This document shows, piece after piece, positions 45,632 to 58,885 of a DNA stretch of 64,000 bases (positions are counted from its first letter, which is position 1; every line of letters begins with the position of its first letter). The DNA comes from Excoecaria cochinchinensis. Its lineage: Eukaryota; Streptophyta; Magnoliopsida; Malpighiales; Euphorbiaceae. A program made the position numbers and the translations under genes. The DNA is taken from positions 1,550,001 through 1,614,000 of the forward strand of contig CANTUQ010000017.1 of NCBI GenBank assembly GCA_947683425.1. The letters are read 5' to 3'. The notes under the pieces were generated by a model. That model did not search any database. It saw only the letters and a program-made list of their open reading frames with translations, and was not told the origin of the DNA.

Positions 45632-45750
45632 TAGATCAATATAACAAGGAGCAAGCATACATCAGTGCTATAAAAAGATATTCACTTCCATTGGCATGTA
45701 TATACAGTCACTTAACAACCCGACTCTGATCTTAGAATCGCCTAAACCTT

Positions 45751-48700
45751 TGTAACACCCTTATACCCTATACGTATACTGCCAACTTAGCGATACTGTG
45801 CGATTACCATGATCGGTTAACTGTCATTCACTTAAGAAATTGCGGGTCTTTTTTTTTCTACACTCATATTTATTAACACTAAGTTCACTTAACACTTTAC
45901 AAGTGTTATTCACTTTGCATAACCTTTAACATTTGCATTTGCATTTACTTAGTTACCGATGACCTATAGCTGTCTTATTTACTATTCATTCAGTATAAAT
46001 TTCGGCAGTATAACGGCTTGTAAATTGCACTACCCAAACCTGTAAATTGAAATCTCCACAGCCCCAGCAAGGGCACAAAAATAATATCATCCTATATCCA
46101 TACATTTCCCATTCACCGTTCATCACACAGTCACAAAATAATCCACACAGATAAAATAACATATAACATCATTACATGCCCAAAATCAAATATTAGTCTA
46201 AGTGTATATACATGCCCAAAATACAATCCATTACATACATCAAAAATAGATTATCTTTGACTCCTTCAGCTCGCTCCCAAAGTGACTGAGGTATGCCGCT
46301 CCGGTCCTAAAGCGTATCTACACGCAGTCAAAAACAATTACGTGCTGAGCATTAGAATGCCTAGTGGTGGTTACCAATCTATAGATTTCCTAACTAATTA
46401 TATTAAATTAATATTCTATAATTACTTAAATTTATTATTTTCACTTATTATCAATTTATATTAAATTCTCATATTTAGTCACTTAACTAATCTCATATTT
46501 ATTTATTCCATCATTTAATTAATCACATAACTATGAATTTAAATCACTTAATTACACTTTTATTCACTTAATTACACTATTTATTCCATTACCTCACTTA
46601 ATTATTATTTTTTCGTTAATTACATTTCAATCTTTTTATTCCACTTTTTATTTTTCTAAATTACATTTTTACCCTTATAATTTTTCCAATGTTTCCATTT
46701 CTATCCTTATCTTTTCTATTAATTCCACTTATATCCCCACTTTTCACTTAATACTACTTATATCCTCATTATTACACTTATTCCAATTTTGCCCTTTCCT
46801 TTTTCTTTAATTACCTTTATGTCCCCACAATTACACATACACCATTTATATCCCATCTTTTATCATAATTACACTTATGTCCTCACTACTATACATAATT
46901 ACCAAAATGTTCTTATTTATTTTATTTTTTTACACTATTAACCTTATTCAATTCCTTTTTCCACTTTTACCCTTATTTAACTTATTTAATTACAATTACA
47001 CCCTTTTAACTTCATTTCTTCTCTATTTAACTTATAATATCACTTTTTCACTTTTTCACTTTTTTAACTCCATTTTTTAACCAAAATTACCATTTTACCC
47101 TTCCACTTACACTTTTAATTTATTTTTATTAATTTTTACCAACTTTTAGTAAAATTTACGTTTTACCCCTAAACTTTTTATTTACTTCATTTTAGTCATG
47201 TTTTTACTCATTTTCACTAATTTCACTATTTTAATCATTTTTATCACATATTTACCATTATGCCCCTAGTATGGACCCGGTAGAAAATATACTGCCGGAT
47301 ATGCGGGACATGGGCACCACAAACCCATTTCAGTATAAAATAGTCCCAATAGAACCATTTTCACTGCACTGAACAACACTTTACACTGAATATCACTGTA
47401 CACTGTGATAAGCCCTCATTGGCTTATCAATAATGAGTCGCCATGACTCATACCACATTGTGGAATCTCTATGGCTAGCCAATTATATCCTGGACTAGAT
47501 TTCACTACCAGACAACTACTAAGGGCAATATTTTCTAAAAATTCATATAATTATCACTTTATATCAACATGTAAAATTTATCATACATCTCATTTTCACT
47601 TACCACTTTGCATACACACTCATTTATCATTATATAGTCACTTTATGCCATTGCGTTATATATATCATCAAAATATACACCAACATCACTGGATATACCA
47701 TTTGGCCAAGGTTACCTTTTTTTTATACCATGCACTATAATTTCATTTAATCACTCAATCACACTTATTGCATGTTAAGCTTACCTTATATACCAATTAC
47801 ATGCCTTAATTCATCACATATTCCACTTTATTTCACAATATACCATTCGGCCTCATTATCAGTTCTTCATTTTGATTCCTTTTAATTTCTTTATTCACTC
47901 AATCATACGTTAAACTAATTATACATGATATAAACATTAATTTCATACCTTAAAACTCATTAAAACCTTATTTTATCTTAAGTATACCATTCGGCCTCTA
48001 TAGTGAATTTCATACCACTTTCTTTTAGTTTTATCTAATCATGTTTATACACTAATTTAAGCCTTCTAAGCATGAATATCAAGTTAGATTTAATTAATCA
48101 CTTCATTATCATATACCTAACCTTAGACATAACCTAAAAATCAACATGAACATTAGGAAATAGATAGATTTAGTAGCAACAAACCTCAAATCCAAGCTTT
48201 AAATCACTCTAGAGTTGCTTTTCCTTCCCTTTAGCTTGAGAAAACTCCTCCTCCTCCTTATGTGAACCTACCATGGCCGAATATAAACGTCCTCATATCT
48301 TAAAAATCAAGCCTCAAATGTAAAATATAACCTCATAAACGTGTTCTATAGGTCCAAAAACCTCAATAGGGACCAACGAAACAAATTAAAAACCCTTGAA
48401 TCATAAAGCCAAAAACTCAAGCTAAACTTTGCTCACTTGATTTCTTCACTTCCAGTGCACCAAATGAACTCAAACCACCTTTAAAATGTTGTAGAGGAGT
48501 GAAATTTAGTTAGGGAGCTAAGATTTGGGGAGAAATTGGAGTAGAAGAGATGAAAATGGAGGAAAGAGAGAGAAAAGTGGTTATGTTTTGAAGGAAGAAG
48601 AAGATCCCGACTTTGGCTGGATTTCATTTCTCTCCTTTTATAATCCCCTCATTAACCGAATCGGTTCAACCAAAGTGGTCCAACCGATTTAAACCAAAAT

Positions 48701-49174
48701 TTTGATTTTTCGGTTCTTTTATGCTTTTCCAAAGGATCTATATGTTCCTATCATTATTTTCACTTATAACCAATTCCATTGATCTTATAATGTCGAAAAT
48801 AGGCTCCCTACAAATTTTTAGCTCAATCGAAATCCATTTGGGCATCGATTCACTTAAACGGGTCCGTTTCGATCAATTTTCCTTCTGTCGTAAAATACAA
48901 CTCTACAGCTATCAAAATTCACAGAAATCACTTCCATTACTTTATTTAGCACACTTAACTTCTATTGGGCCACATAAAGCTCTCATGACCCCTCGGTCAA
49001 ACCCCGGTTCAAATTGAACCGAACCGGAGGCTAACTTCAGAATGACTTTTGGAGGTTGATTTAGCTCTGTTTTCAGTTCCGATTTCACCACTGGACTCCT
49101 TATGACCCACATATTATTTTTGCGAAATTAAAATTTTTCGGGCGCCTGACAACCGGGTTCGCTGTATAGCCAGC
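45751..49174 (-). repeat. T5 5' LTR (right copy), outer end lost
   Basis: Plus strand starts TGTAACACCCTTATACCC, colinear with 26948-30595, and ends abruptly at TATAGCCAGC where E3 begins; the last ~170 bases of the LTR are missing. TATA box on minus at 48636-48642; G-free plus-strand tract at about 46400-47270. Confidence 0.88.
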
Positions 49175-51842
49175 TGTAGACACCGAGTCCTGAGACAACA
49201 CAGACCAGAGTTATCCAATGATGATAAGATGCCTACTCACAGGCAAAAAGGTTAAAAGTGATGATTTCCTGGTCAAATTTGCATTTTTGAGTGAAAAAAT
49301 AAAAAATAATAAAAAAGATTTTGAAAATTAGATTTGAAAAATGGGGTTTAGAAATTATAGTATTTTTTAGTTAAATTTAAAAATTAAAAAAAATCTGCAA
49401 ATGTCGGTCGCAAGGGCGCTGCGCGCGTGCGCGAGCGATGCGCAGGGGACGGAGCGCCGTGCAGCGCGCTGCTCCGCGTGCTGGGCACGCGGCCGTCGCC
49501 CGTCGGGCGCATGCCCGCCCCTGTTCCGCCGCAAATGGCCATTTTCACCCAAAAACTGATTTTTTTTTATTTTTTTCCACAAAATTCGATTTTTATCCCT
49601 TTTTTAACGGATTTTGAGGCTTTTTTCAATGTTTAAAATTGAAAATAATTCATATATGATTTAATTAAGATTTTTTCATTAATTAGTTAGGTTTTAATAT
49701 TTTCTTCATATAAAAAGAAAATGATGAAATTTTTTCAAGGGGAGGAATTTTTTAGGGTTTTTCTTGATCTTTTCTCTTCTTCTTCCTCTCAAAAAATCAT
49801 CTCTAACTTTGATTGAATTTTTCCCCAACAATAAATAAAAATAGCTAAATTCTTCTTCTTTTTTCCAATAGAATTTCTTCTAAATATATTTTTAGAAGGA
49901 ATTTTGTTGATGAACTTGATTTTGAGACAAATCAAATAATTATTTGCTCTCAAAATCCATTGTTAACTTTTTTATTTGTTTTCAATTAATTTTTTTTAAG
50001 GGTTTTTTTATTATTTTGAATCCCTTTTTGATGAACAATGGATATTGGGGCAAACCAAATAATTGTTTGTTTCTAAAATCTATTTTTCATTTGATTTTCT
50101 AAGAACAATTTTTTTTTCAAGTATATTTTTCCTTGGAATAAAATTCCAACATTTTTATTATTCAATTCTAATCTTGCAAATCAAGAATAAGAAAACCGAT
50201 CATCATTTTTACCTTCATCGAATCCGAAACTCTGAGGGTAAACATTCTGGACTCGATCTTTTAATTTTTTATTATTTTGTTCATATTTAATTTATTAACA
50301 TGTATATTTTTATTATTTTCATTTATTTATTTATGTGTTCTATTGCTTTTATATTTGTCTCATTTAATATGTTAATATATTATTTTTGTTCATGTAATTA
50401 ATTTATTTTGCTTCGATTCCTCATTATTTTTAACATGTAATTAATTAATTCATTTTGACTGATCTTTTTTCCATGTAAATATTTTATGTTAATTATGATA
50501 ACATGTAAATAGCTAATTTAATCAAATCAAATTTGCATCTTTAGTTCTATCACGCTATGTTGCTAATTTAATTAATTTATTTTGTCCACGCACACACATT
50601 ATTCCATTCATTTTCACACTCATATGTTTTTATTCTTTTTATTTATTTGATTTATTTTCTTGATTGGCTTAATTAAAATATTTGTTAATTGGATTCATTT
50701 GATTTGGTTCATTATTTTACTTTATGTATTTCATTTAATTTGATTGATTTATTTTACTTTATTGTATTTTATTCGATTTGACTTAATTACTAACTTTAAT
50801 TTTCTTTTTCCTTTTGGCTATAACACTTGCCTTTTTTTTATTTGAGCATTGTCCATGGACGAAGATGCGAGATCAGATTAGGAATCTCACTTTGGTTTGC
50901 ATATTTAAATTCCTCATTTTCCTTTATTTTGATTTATTTGTCGTATTTGTGTATTTATGTAAAATTGTTTATTTTTATGCACGTTTAAAAAGAAAATCAC
51001 TAAAAATATTTTTATTAATAAATTGAGTCTTTTCTGATAAAATGGGACCAATGTCCCAATTTTTCCATCCAAAATAAAATGGTCACATCAAAATTGTTTT
51101 ATAATAAATATGCATGCGAAGATCAATGTCCTCATCTTTAATATATATCCCGTTTTAAGCATGCTTTGTATTTTATTTACAATGTGGGTTGTATTCCACC
51201 CCTAGTTTTATTGTAATTTATTTTCATGCACTTTACTTTAATTATACTTTTATTTATCGCTTCCTTTGAATGAATAACTTGTGCTTTAATTAAACTGCAC
51301 CGAATTGAATGAGAAAAGGGATGAAACGCTAAATTCAAAGCTCAATTATAAAATTAGCCAAGGTATGAGTAAATGCGAAGTCCCGAACCTTCTCTGTTCT
51401 TTGGGCTCAACGAGGCGAGAGGGCCATCTCAATGTTCTATTGGGATGGGGCCTCCAAGACACCTCTTATTTCCCGTAAAAGGCTCAAAATTGCACAGTCC
51501 TAGGCGCCATGAGGTGAGAGGGCAATCCTAATGTTCTATTAGGGTGGATGCCTCCAAGACACCTCTGGTTTGCCAAAGCTTGAGGTTAGAGGACCATTCT
51601 ATCATTAGGGTGGAAGCCTCCAAGACACCTCCGGCTTGCCTATAATGGATATAGCAGCGCTGTCTTAAGCTCACTGAGGCTAGACGACCTTTTCCAATGT
51701 TCTATTGGGTGGCGACTCTAAGAAACCTCCTTGTCGCCCAAAATGGAGGCACTTGCAATTTCACTTGCAAGTTTCATGAACCTCATCCCGATCGCCCTAA
51801 AAGCGGGTCTTCGAGGCACCCCGGGGTTCGGCGCGCATCACA
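49175..51842 (+). repeat. E3 5' LTR
   Basis: 2668 bp. Holds a CpG-dense GC-rich island at 49405-49520 in otherwise AT-rich sequence. At 51410-51720 there are four diverged repeats of a module containing TGTTCTATTGGG and CCTCCAAGACACCTC. A primer-site-like GTGGCGACTC lies at 51709. Confidence 0.82.
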
Positions 51843-51861
51843 GTGGCGACTCCACTGGGGA
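51843..51861 (+). promoter_or_regulatory. E3 primer-binding site
   Basis: GTGGCGACTCCACTGGGGA, identical to E2's site. Confidence 0.75.
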
Positions 51862-52209
51862 CAATACTCGAGACTTTGCTTCGAAAGTACCTTGGTTAAA
51901 ATTGACAATTGAGTTTTAATTTAAAAATTTCATCCTTTTTCGAAACTGCATTGCATCTCATTAGAGCCTTAGATCTATGGTAGTTTGGTCCCTCTTTCAA
52001 CCCCAGTGTGTTCCCAAAGCACAACCCTACGTTCACTTAATGTAGGGAAGTGCTATGGATAATCACGAGCCCAAGCCTCGTACCATCATTGTATATTAAA
52101 TGGAAACCCGATCGGTCGTTACGTTCGTGATGAGCTAGACCTATTAGCAGGGACCATGCTTGGGTAGCCCTAAAGTAACATCACCCTGGCTAAAGCTCAT
52201 GTAATGGAA

Positions 52210-54375
52210 ATAGATACCTCTATGCGTTTAGTCGTTATCCACTACTATGAGTCAGCAGGTGTTATGATTTGTTCTGATATGATTATAAGTATTTGAATCT
52301 GAATGACTCTATTATGAGCATATGAATCTGTTGGCATATAAATGTGTTTATTGAACCTTTGAATAGTTATGAATGGAATTCTATTATGATTATATCTTAT
52401 GATGTTTAGTATGCCATTATGTATGTGATTTGCCTTGATGACCATTATGAATGGCCGTCCATATATTATTGCTTGTTTCCCCACTAAGCGTTACCGCTTA
52501 ACATGGTGTTTTCACCCGTGCAGGTGCGAAAGGCATTTAGCTTTTGGGAGAGTCGCCGCCAGTCAAGCCAACATAGAGGGATTAGTGTTAGGGCTATATT
52601 TTTGTAACATGATTAGTTTATAATAGTGATATATCTTTTGTATATCATTTTTGTAAGCTTCCGCTATATATCTCTGATAGATGTAACTATTTTGTAATAT
52701 CAGTTTTTTATCAGAACATTATTGTAATGAATGTTATTATATTAATGCATGATCATTCTGATATTTCCAAAGTTTTAATTTTCGCTAATTGTATGTATGT
52801 TTATATTATGTGAATGAATGTTTTGCACTGTTCTGCTTGGTGACACCCTTACTCATACGAGTTCTCACTCCCTTACGGATGGGTCCTCCTATATATGGGA
52901 AGGGGGTGTTACAAGGCTTCTGGTGATCAGCTTGAGGCTAGTAGAGTTGGATCTAATGCACCGCAAGCCAGTCGAGGTAGAGTCCGAGGGAGAGGTCGAG
53001 GGGGTTGGCCCAAAGAGGGAGCTCCATCAGAGTCTGTTGATCGTCCTTTGACGGTTCCTGTTAGAGCTTATGCCATGAGAGCTCGGGATGAGCAGGATGC
53101 TCCGGATGTGATTGCTGGTAAGTTCCTACTCTTTCACACTGCGATTTATGCTCTAATTGATCCTGGTTCCACACACTCATATTTGTGTACAAGTAAGTTA
53201 TTTGATAAGTTACATGATGTTGATCAGTTAGATTGTGAGGTTTGTGTGACCAGTCCTTTAGGTCATAAGGTCAATGTGAGTAGAGTGTATAGGAATTGTC
53301 CTCTCTTGGTTCAAGGCATTGAATTTTTTGCGGATTTGATTGAGTTGCCATTTCGAGAGTTTGATCTGATTTTGGGTATGGATTGGTTGAGTAAGCATCG
53401 GGATGTAGTTGATTACCATAGGAAAATGGTTGTGTTGAGAGATAGAGATCAGTCTTCTATTGTGGTCAAAGGTTTGGGTTCGAGTTCTTTGAGTAACATG
53501 ATTTCTGCTATGCAAGCTAAGAGATTTATAAGGAAAGGATGTAAGGCATTTTTAGCAGTGGTGTTAGATTTTAAGCGTGATTAGGTTAGGATTGAGGATA
53601 TCCCAGTTGTTAGGAAGTTTGGTGATGTGTTTCCAAGTGAGTTGCCTGGGTTGCCTCCGGAGAGAGAGGTGGAGTTGTCCATAGAGATAATGCTGGGTAC
53701 TTCGCCCATTTTGAAAGCACCTTATCGGATGGTTCCTGTAGAGTTGAGGGAACTCAAAACTAAGCTACAAGAGTTATTGGATAAGGGGTTTATTAGACCC
53801 AACATATCTCAATGGGCAGCTTCGGTGTTGTTTGTTAAGATGAATGATGGTACCCTGAGGATGTGTATCGATTATAGGAAAATTAATAAGGTCATAGTGA
53901 AGAATAGGTATCCTTTGCCTAGAGTCGAGGATTTGTTTAATCGGCTTAGAGGTGCTGGTGTCTTTTCCAAGATTGATCTTCGGTCGGGTTATTATCAGCT
54001 TCGAGTTAAGGATGTGGATGTGATTAAGACTGCATTTCGGACGTGATATGGCCATTATGAGTTCCTTGTGATGCCTTTTGGTTTGACCAATGCACCTGCG
54101 GCTTTTATAAATTTGATGAACCGAGTGTTTAGGCCATATCTCGACCAATTTGTAGTAGTATTCATTGATGATATTTTAGTTTACTCGAAGGATGAGAGTG
54201 AGTATGAGGAGCATCTTCGATTAGTGTTGCAATTTTTGAGCGAGCACCGTCTGTTTGCGAAGCTTAGTAAGTGTGACTTTTGGCTTTGAGAGGTGTCTTT
54301 CTTGGGTCACATTATGTCAGCTAAGGGTATTCAAGTGGATCTAGCTAAGATTGAGGCGATTGTGGATTGGAAAGC
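52210..54375 (+). mobile_element. T2b: T2-family LTR end joined to gag-pol fragment
   Basis: 52210-52913 matches the last ~700 bp of the T2 LTR (shared GCGTTTA.TCGTTATCCACTA, CTAAGCG stem, GGGGGTGTTACA end). The sequence then goes straight into the end of gag and pol with no primer site or gag start. Either a deletion inside one T2-type element, or the last part of another T2-type element inserted in gag. The right side is cut by the T4 LTR. Confidence 0.75.
52914..54375 (+). pseudogene. T2b gag end, protease and RT fragment
   Basis: Starts after the zinc knuckle with SGDQLEASRVGSNAPQ and a Gly/Arg-rich stretch, then protease (YALIDPGSTHSYLC, about 53145-53185; GMDWLSKH) and RT (KIDLRSGYYQLRV, FGLTNAPAAF, FVVVFIDDILVYS about 54150-54185). 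Stops at 53582 (TAG where T1/T3 have Gln) and at 54044 and 54287 (TGA where relatives have Arg), plus a 1-base frame change near 54060. The coding ends inside the RT connection (KIEAIVDWKA) at the T4 insertion. Confidence 0.87.
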
Positions 54376-56576
54376 CGTAACACCCCGCTACCCCTAGAAA
54401 GGGATGTCGGGTTGTCACACACACCACAAACATTCAAGCAAGAGCTAAAGCGGAAACACTCATGAATAACCATAAAAACTTGCATAACTGAACTTATAAA
54501 GTATACATGTACTAAGTCATTACATTACGTATCAGAATTTCATGACTTACAAAACGTACAAGCAAAAATGGGACTATACAACTTATCCCTATGCTAGTAC
54601 AAAAAGAAGACTTCAACTCCTAGTGGCCAGCAAATGCATGACTCTAAAACTAAACCAATCCTGCAAACCTACATGGAAACAAACATCTGTGCTAAGCGAT
54701 AACGCTTAGTGTGGATGTACAGAAACAAAGGACTGTTAAAACATGCATAAAAGTATATACATATCATGCTAAAGCGTAAACACAAAGTCAATTACAAAAT
54801 TCTAACATGTGCAAAGCACCATAACATTCTTATATACATAACACATAACGGAATCTTAACAATATCAAGTCCACTTGATGAACATAACTAAGCCAAAAGC
54901 ATTAATATGAAAAGCTCAAAACAAAACAATCATTCCATCATCAAAAGCACAAGCTCAATCAACACAAAAGAAAACAAGAAGCCTGAACTCTCACGGATTG
55001 TGGATACGGGTACAAAAGATACTGATGAAATTCAGTATCTAAAACAAAAGACATAAGTCTGAAAACATTTGAATACTTGGAGGTAACAAAAGAGACTGAA
55101 GTCTCAAGACAAAAGACCATAATGGTCTACAAAGCAGCAGCGCAAAACCCATTATAAGCATGCTTATCTATCCACTAACTTGACCGATCGGGCTTAACAC
55201 AACAAGTCATACGATTAATAGCCAATCAAATGACCACTTCATATTCATGTCTTGCCAAAACATGCACAACTAAACAATTCTTTAAAAGCACAATCGATAT
55301 TGATATCATGCATATAAACTACCTTGAACATGTACAAACATATACCAAAGCAATGCCCAACATGAAAGATACTTCAAGGAACTTAGGTAAGCAGAGCTAC
55401 ATACTGTCACGCTTGCGATAGAATGCAATCACCCAACTGTCGCGCTCGTGACTTCGTCACTCCCGCGACAGTAGCCAATGCTGCCTCTATCATGCTCGCA
55501 ATGCATGTCGCGCTCGTGACAGAATAGAAACGTGGAAAACCCACAACACAACATGCAAACCTCCTCATAACCACTTATCTTCATCATTCAAAGACATATG
55601 CTCAAAACCTTAGACATGCTATATACAACATACACATCAAAACTCTAAATCACCTCTTAACATGTTCATGTATTAAATTAAAACCATAAACATGCATATC
55701 CCAAAACTCATCAGCACCTAACATTTATTCTCATTTAAGACATACTTATAACTACATGCATTTATAAAGGGGCCTATGATAGTTCATAAACTAATTATTA
55801 ACACACGAAATTCCATAATTCCTTCACAATCACAACATGCATCCTCAGACTCAAAAATTAAAACACATGCACAAGTTCAAGAGCACACGATCCCAACCTC
55901 TTGAAGTGTAGCCAAAACTCCCAATCTCAAATCTTGTCCTTGCCCTTCTCAATCCTTCTATGCGAAACTTCAAAGAAGATAAAGAACACCAATACAACAC
56001 CTCTTAGTCCATTACACAACCAGCTCAAACCAAAACAGAAATGGAGTAGAAGAAGACCCAACACAAAGCTAAGTCACACTTACCTTCTCTTCAAACCATC
56101 CAATGCAGAAATTAGCCAAAGGAAAACAAAATCAAAGAAGAAAGAGGAAGTGAAACCGAGAAAGAAAGGGAAAGGGATGTCACTATTGGCATGCAAAACA
56201 AGAAGGAGCACAGATTTTCCCACTCAAATCACTTATATTGCATGCAAAAATCCACATGGCACATCCTCTCAAAGCCACATGTCCAACTTGAGACACGTGT
56301 CCCAAAACCTTCCAAACCCCTTGCATGACTTCCACATGTCCAACCCAACTCAAAATCCACTTAAATTCCCGCTTAAAGCACAATTCATCAGGCGCATCCT
56401 GTAGCGCTCGTGACAGAGCCAAAACCAGGAATCCCAAAAATAAAGCTTGACCAATCTTCTTTCCAATTCTTCCTCTCACCCAAACAATCATTCACATGTT
56501 TTCTTTCTTACAAATACACAATCATATCCAAACCAAAACATCGCAATTCCTACTAGGGTAAATCTGGGTTGTTACA
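54376..56576 (-). repeat. T4 3' LTR
   Basis: Plus strand CGTAACACCCCGC ... GGGTTGTTACA; the first base is altered from the usual TG. Contains the CTAAGCG/CGCTTAG stem (54691), a ladder of small stems (55018-55140) and a GC-rich inverted-repeat region at 55406-55535 with TGTCGCGCTCGTGACA-type arms. Confidence 0.75.
55018..55140. repeat. Ladder of small hairpins in T4 LTR
   Basis: AGATACTGA/TTCAGTATCT at 55018-55042, GAGACTGAAGTCTC near 55092 and GACCATAATGGTC near 55127 follow one another, each with different arms. Confidence 0.75.
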
Positions 56577-56593
56577 ATTCTCTCCCCCTTAAG
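56577..56593 (-). promoter_or_regulatory. T4 polypurine tract
   Basis: Minus strand CTTAAGGGGGAGAGAAT next to the LTR start, preceded by TTTTGAGGACGAAATTT. Confidence 0.75.
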
Positions 56594-56639
56594 AAATTTC
56601 GTCCTCAAAATTTCACCCGATAACACAGATAGCAAAACA

Positions 56640-56980
56640 CTTATCACAACAAAGCTTGTAGAAATCAAACACAATAACATAAGGACTTACCAGAAGGACC
56701 CACTTGCTCATCTTCTTTCTCTCTAATCATAGCATAACATCGAGCTGGAACAACCGATGGAATTGGCTTCTCAATCGATTTCGATATATCACGTGCTGCT
56801 CGATCTCTTCTTCTTCCACCTCTTGCAGATCCAGTCACTCCCGTGTTCCCTCTATTACCTTGCTGAACTGTGCTCTCTTTCATTTCTTGACAATGGGAAA
56901 GCATATGCTCCATGCTGCCGCATTTGAAACACGCTCCTAAAATCTTCCTACACATGCCTTGATGAAATTTCTCGTAATGC
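56640..56980 (-). pseudogene. T4 gag end with CCHC knuckle
   Basis: Minus-strand frame with HYEKFHQGMC, an intact knuckle CFKCGSMEHMLSHC, a Gly/Arg-rich stretch (GSARGGRRRDRAARD) and the gag-protease link region (CYAMIREKEDEQ), after which homology ends. The upstream gag is cut off by the CACTA terminus. Confidence 0.75.
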
Positions 56981-57650
56981 CACTATAAGAAATTATACTT
57001 TTTATGATAAGTTTTTTAATGACGTATAAAATTTCGTCACTAATTATAACTTACGATGACAAATTTTTTAAAACGTCACTATACTATTTATTACTGTGAT
57101 GAAATTATTTTTCGTCATTTTATATTTTAATTATCGTCACTAAAAGATTAATTTTGTGACGAAAAATATATTTCGTCATGGTTTTTTTAGGAGAGAAAAA
57201 TTCCTACTTTTTTTTTGGAGGGAAAAAAATTTAATGACAAAATAATAACTTATTGCAACGTATAAAATCATCATAAAATATTTATTTTTCTTGATGAAAT
57301 ATTTTTGTCATAATTAAATAAATTAGTGACAATAAAATCTTTTCGTCACAAATAATATATCAGTATAAAAAATATTATATTTATGACAAATAAATATATT
57401 ACAAAAAATAAATAAACTGTGACGAAGTACAATTTCGTCACCTTTGATATGAAGGAAAATTTTCCAATTTTTTTCTTATGGAGGAAAAAAATATAACGAA
57501 AAAATTTACTATTTGCGACATATAAATTCGTCATAAAATAATTATTTTTTGTGACATTAATTATTTTTATCACAATTTAAGGAATTAGTGAAAATAAAAT
57601 TATTTCGTCATAATAATATTATTTATGATAAATAAATAAGTTACAAAATT
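56981..57650 (+). mobile_element. Second CACTA-type transposon end
   Basis: Begins CACTATAAGAAATTATAC inside the T4 gag. Then dense short repeats of ATTTCGTCAC / GTGACGAAAT in both directions over about 650 bp, as in CACTA subterminal regions. No transposase and no opposite terminus found before T3. Confidence 0.6.
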
Positions 57651-58008
57651 AGTTTGTCTTCCATATTTTGACAAAAATAACTAAATTATATATGAAATTT
57701 AATTAATTAATAATACAATAACAATTTAGAATAAAATAAATTATTTATTAAAATAACATTTTAGTGTAAATTCTTAGCAGAAACGAAAGCATTTCCTTTT
57801 CCTTTCTCATATCAGCGTGCATAACTGAAGAAAGGAAACAACGTAAATGAAGGAAACCAGGGATTTTTTGTGACAAAAAACATCCGAAAATCATGGAAAA
57901 AAATTGTGGGAAAGGGTTATTTTTTGGCGGTAATTTTCGGTTTCCTTATCTTACTCAATCTCTCACTCCCTTATCAATTCCCAATTCTTCTCAATACAAT
58001 TCTATAAC
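57651..58008. other. Unassigned sequence before T3
   Basis: No clear element or gene. A short plus-strand open frame at 57893 (starting MEKNCGKGLFFGG) has no family I recognise and is cut by the T3 LTR. Confidence 0.4.
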
Positions 58009-58885
58009 TGTAACACCCCAAAACCACCCCAGTAGTTTGAGCCTGTCTGTGTCGGAATGTGTGTATTTTATGTGTTGCATGTGTGTGTTAAATTGGTTTA
58101 TTTATTTAATTTATGTATATTAGTTTGAGAAGAGGAGTTAGGATATAGTATATGGGAGTGTATAGAAGTAAAAGTATGAGTAAGGGTTAGCCTAGAGTGT
58201 ATAACCAAGTTTGGGAGTAGGGTGTGTTAAAGGGCATGTGGCTTAAGGAGAGTGTGACATGTGGCTAAGAGGATAAGTGGGCATTTAATGAGGTTTGGTG
58301 AAGAGTGAGAAATCAGCCATTTCCCTTGTTTTCCCGTTCTTCTTCTCTTCACGCCATTTCCTTCTTCTTCTTCTACTTTCTCCTTTGTTCTTCCTTTGTC
58401 TTTGCACAATCTTGCTCCCACCTCCTTAATTGAGTAATTAGAGTTGATTAGCTTGTGGATTTGGAAGCTTATAGGTGAGTTTGGGTTATGGGTGTTTTAG
58501 ATTCTTCTTCTTCCTCTTTTCTAGGTTTTAGTTTATAATTGTATATGTATATGGGTTGTTTTAGAATTGATCTTGGTTGTTATGGATTTATGATTCAGAG
58601 GAGGCTCCTAGACCGGATAAAGGAAAGGGAATTGCTAGCGGAAGCGGAGCTCGCGATTAGGAGCTGAGGAAAAGAGGTTTGGGAACGTTTGTGTAATTGT
58701 GTTTTGAATGAATATTGATGGTTGCTATTTTTGTGAAATTGATGAACTATGATGAGTGGATTTGTACTTGTATGATGTGAATATGGTTAATTTGAAGTGA
58801 ATTGTGTTGAATGCGAAGTATAGAGTTTGAGTTTATGGTTGCAATTTGGGGACGTTTTGCTGGGAATTATCGCAACAGGGCATGG

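Larger units (their letters stand above)
26948..49174 (-). mobile_element. T5: minus-strand chromovirus nested in T2 and split by E2
   Basis: Read right to left: 5' LTR (45751-49174, its outer end lost to E3), gag (44871-45631), the E2 insertion (33632-44865), protease to chromodomain (30596-33631), purine tract, 3' LTR (26948-30595). It sits in the T2 gag; the five bases before it are CAGGA, but the matching right flank is lost. LTR length, about 3.6 kb, exceeds that of T1. Confidence 0.85.
49175..52209 (+). mobile_element. E3: 5' part of a second Tat-like element
   Basis: LTR TGTAGACACCGAGTCCTGAG ... TCGGCGCGCATCACA (49175-51842), primer site and about 370 bp of leader similar to the E2 leader. 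It then changes without any gag or 3' LTR to T2-family LTR sequence, so the rest was deleted. Confidence 0.8.
54376..56980 (-). mobile_element. T4: minus-strand Tekay-like element, internally deleted
   Basis: 3' LTR (54376-56576), purine tract, then a gag end with knuckle, all on the minus strand. Nearly all of pol is deleted between the purine tract and gag. The gag is cut at 56981 by a CACTA terminus. The likely target duplication left copy is AAAGC (54371-54375); the right one is absent. Confidence 0.75.

Noticed and set aside
49405..49520. Possible CpG-island promoter of a host gene
   Set aside because: It sits inside the E3 LTR and no host exon follows; better explained as an LTR GC-rich module.
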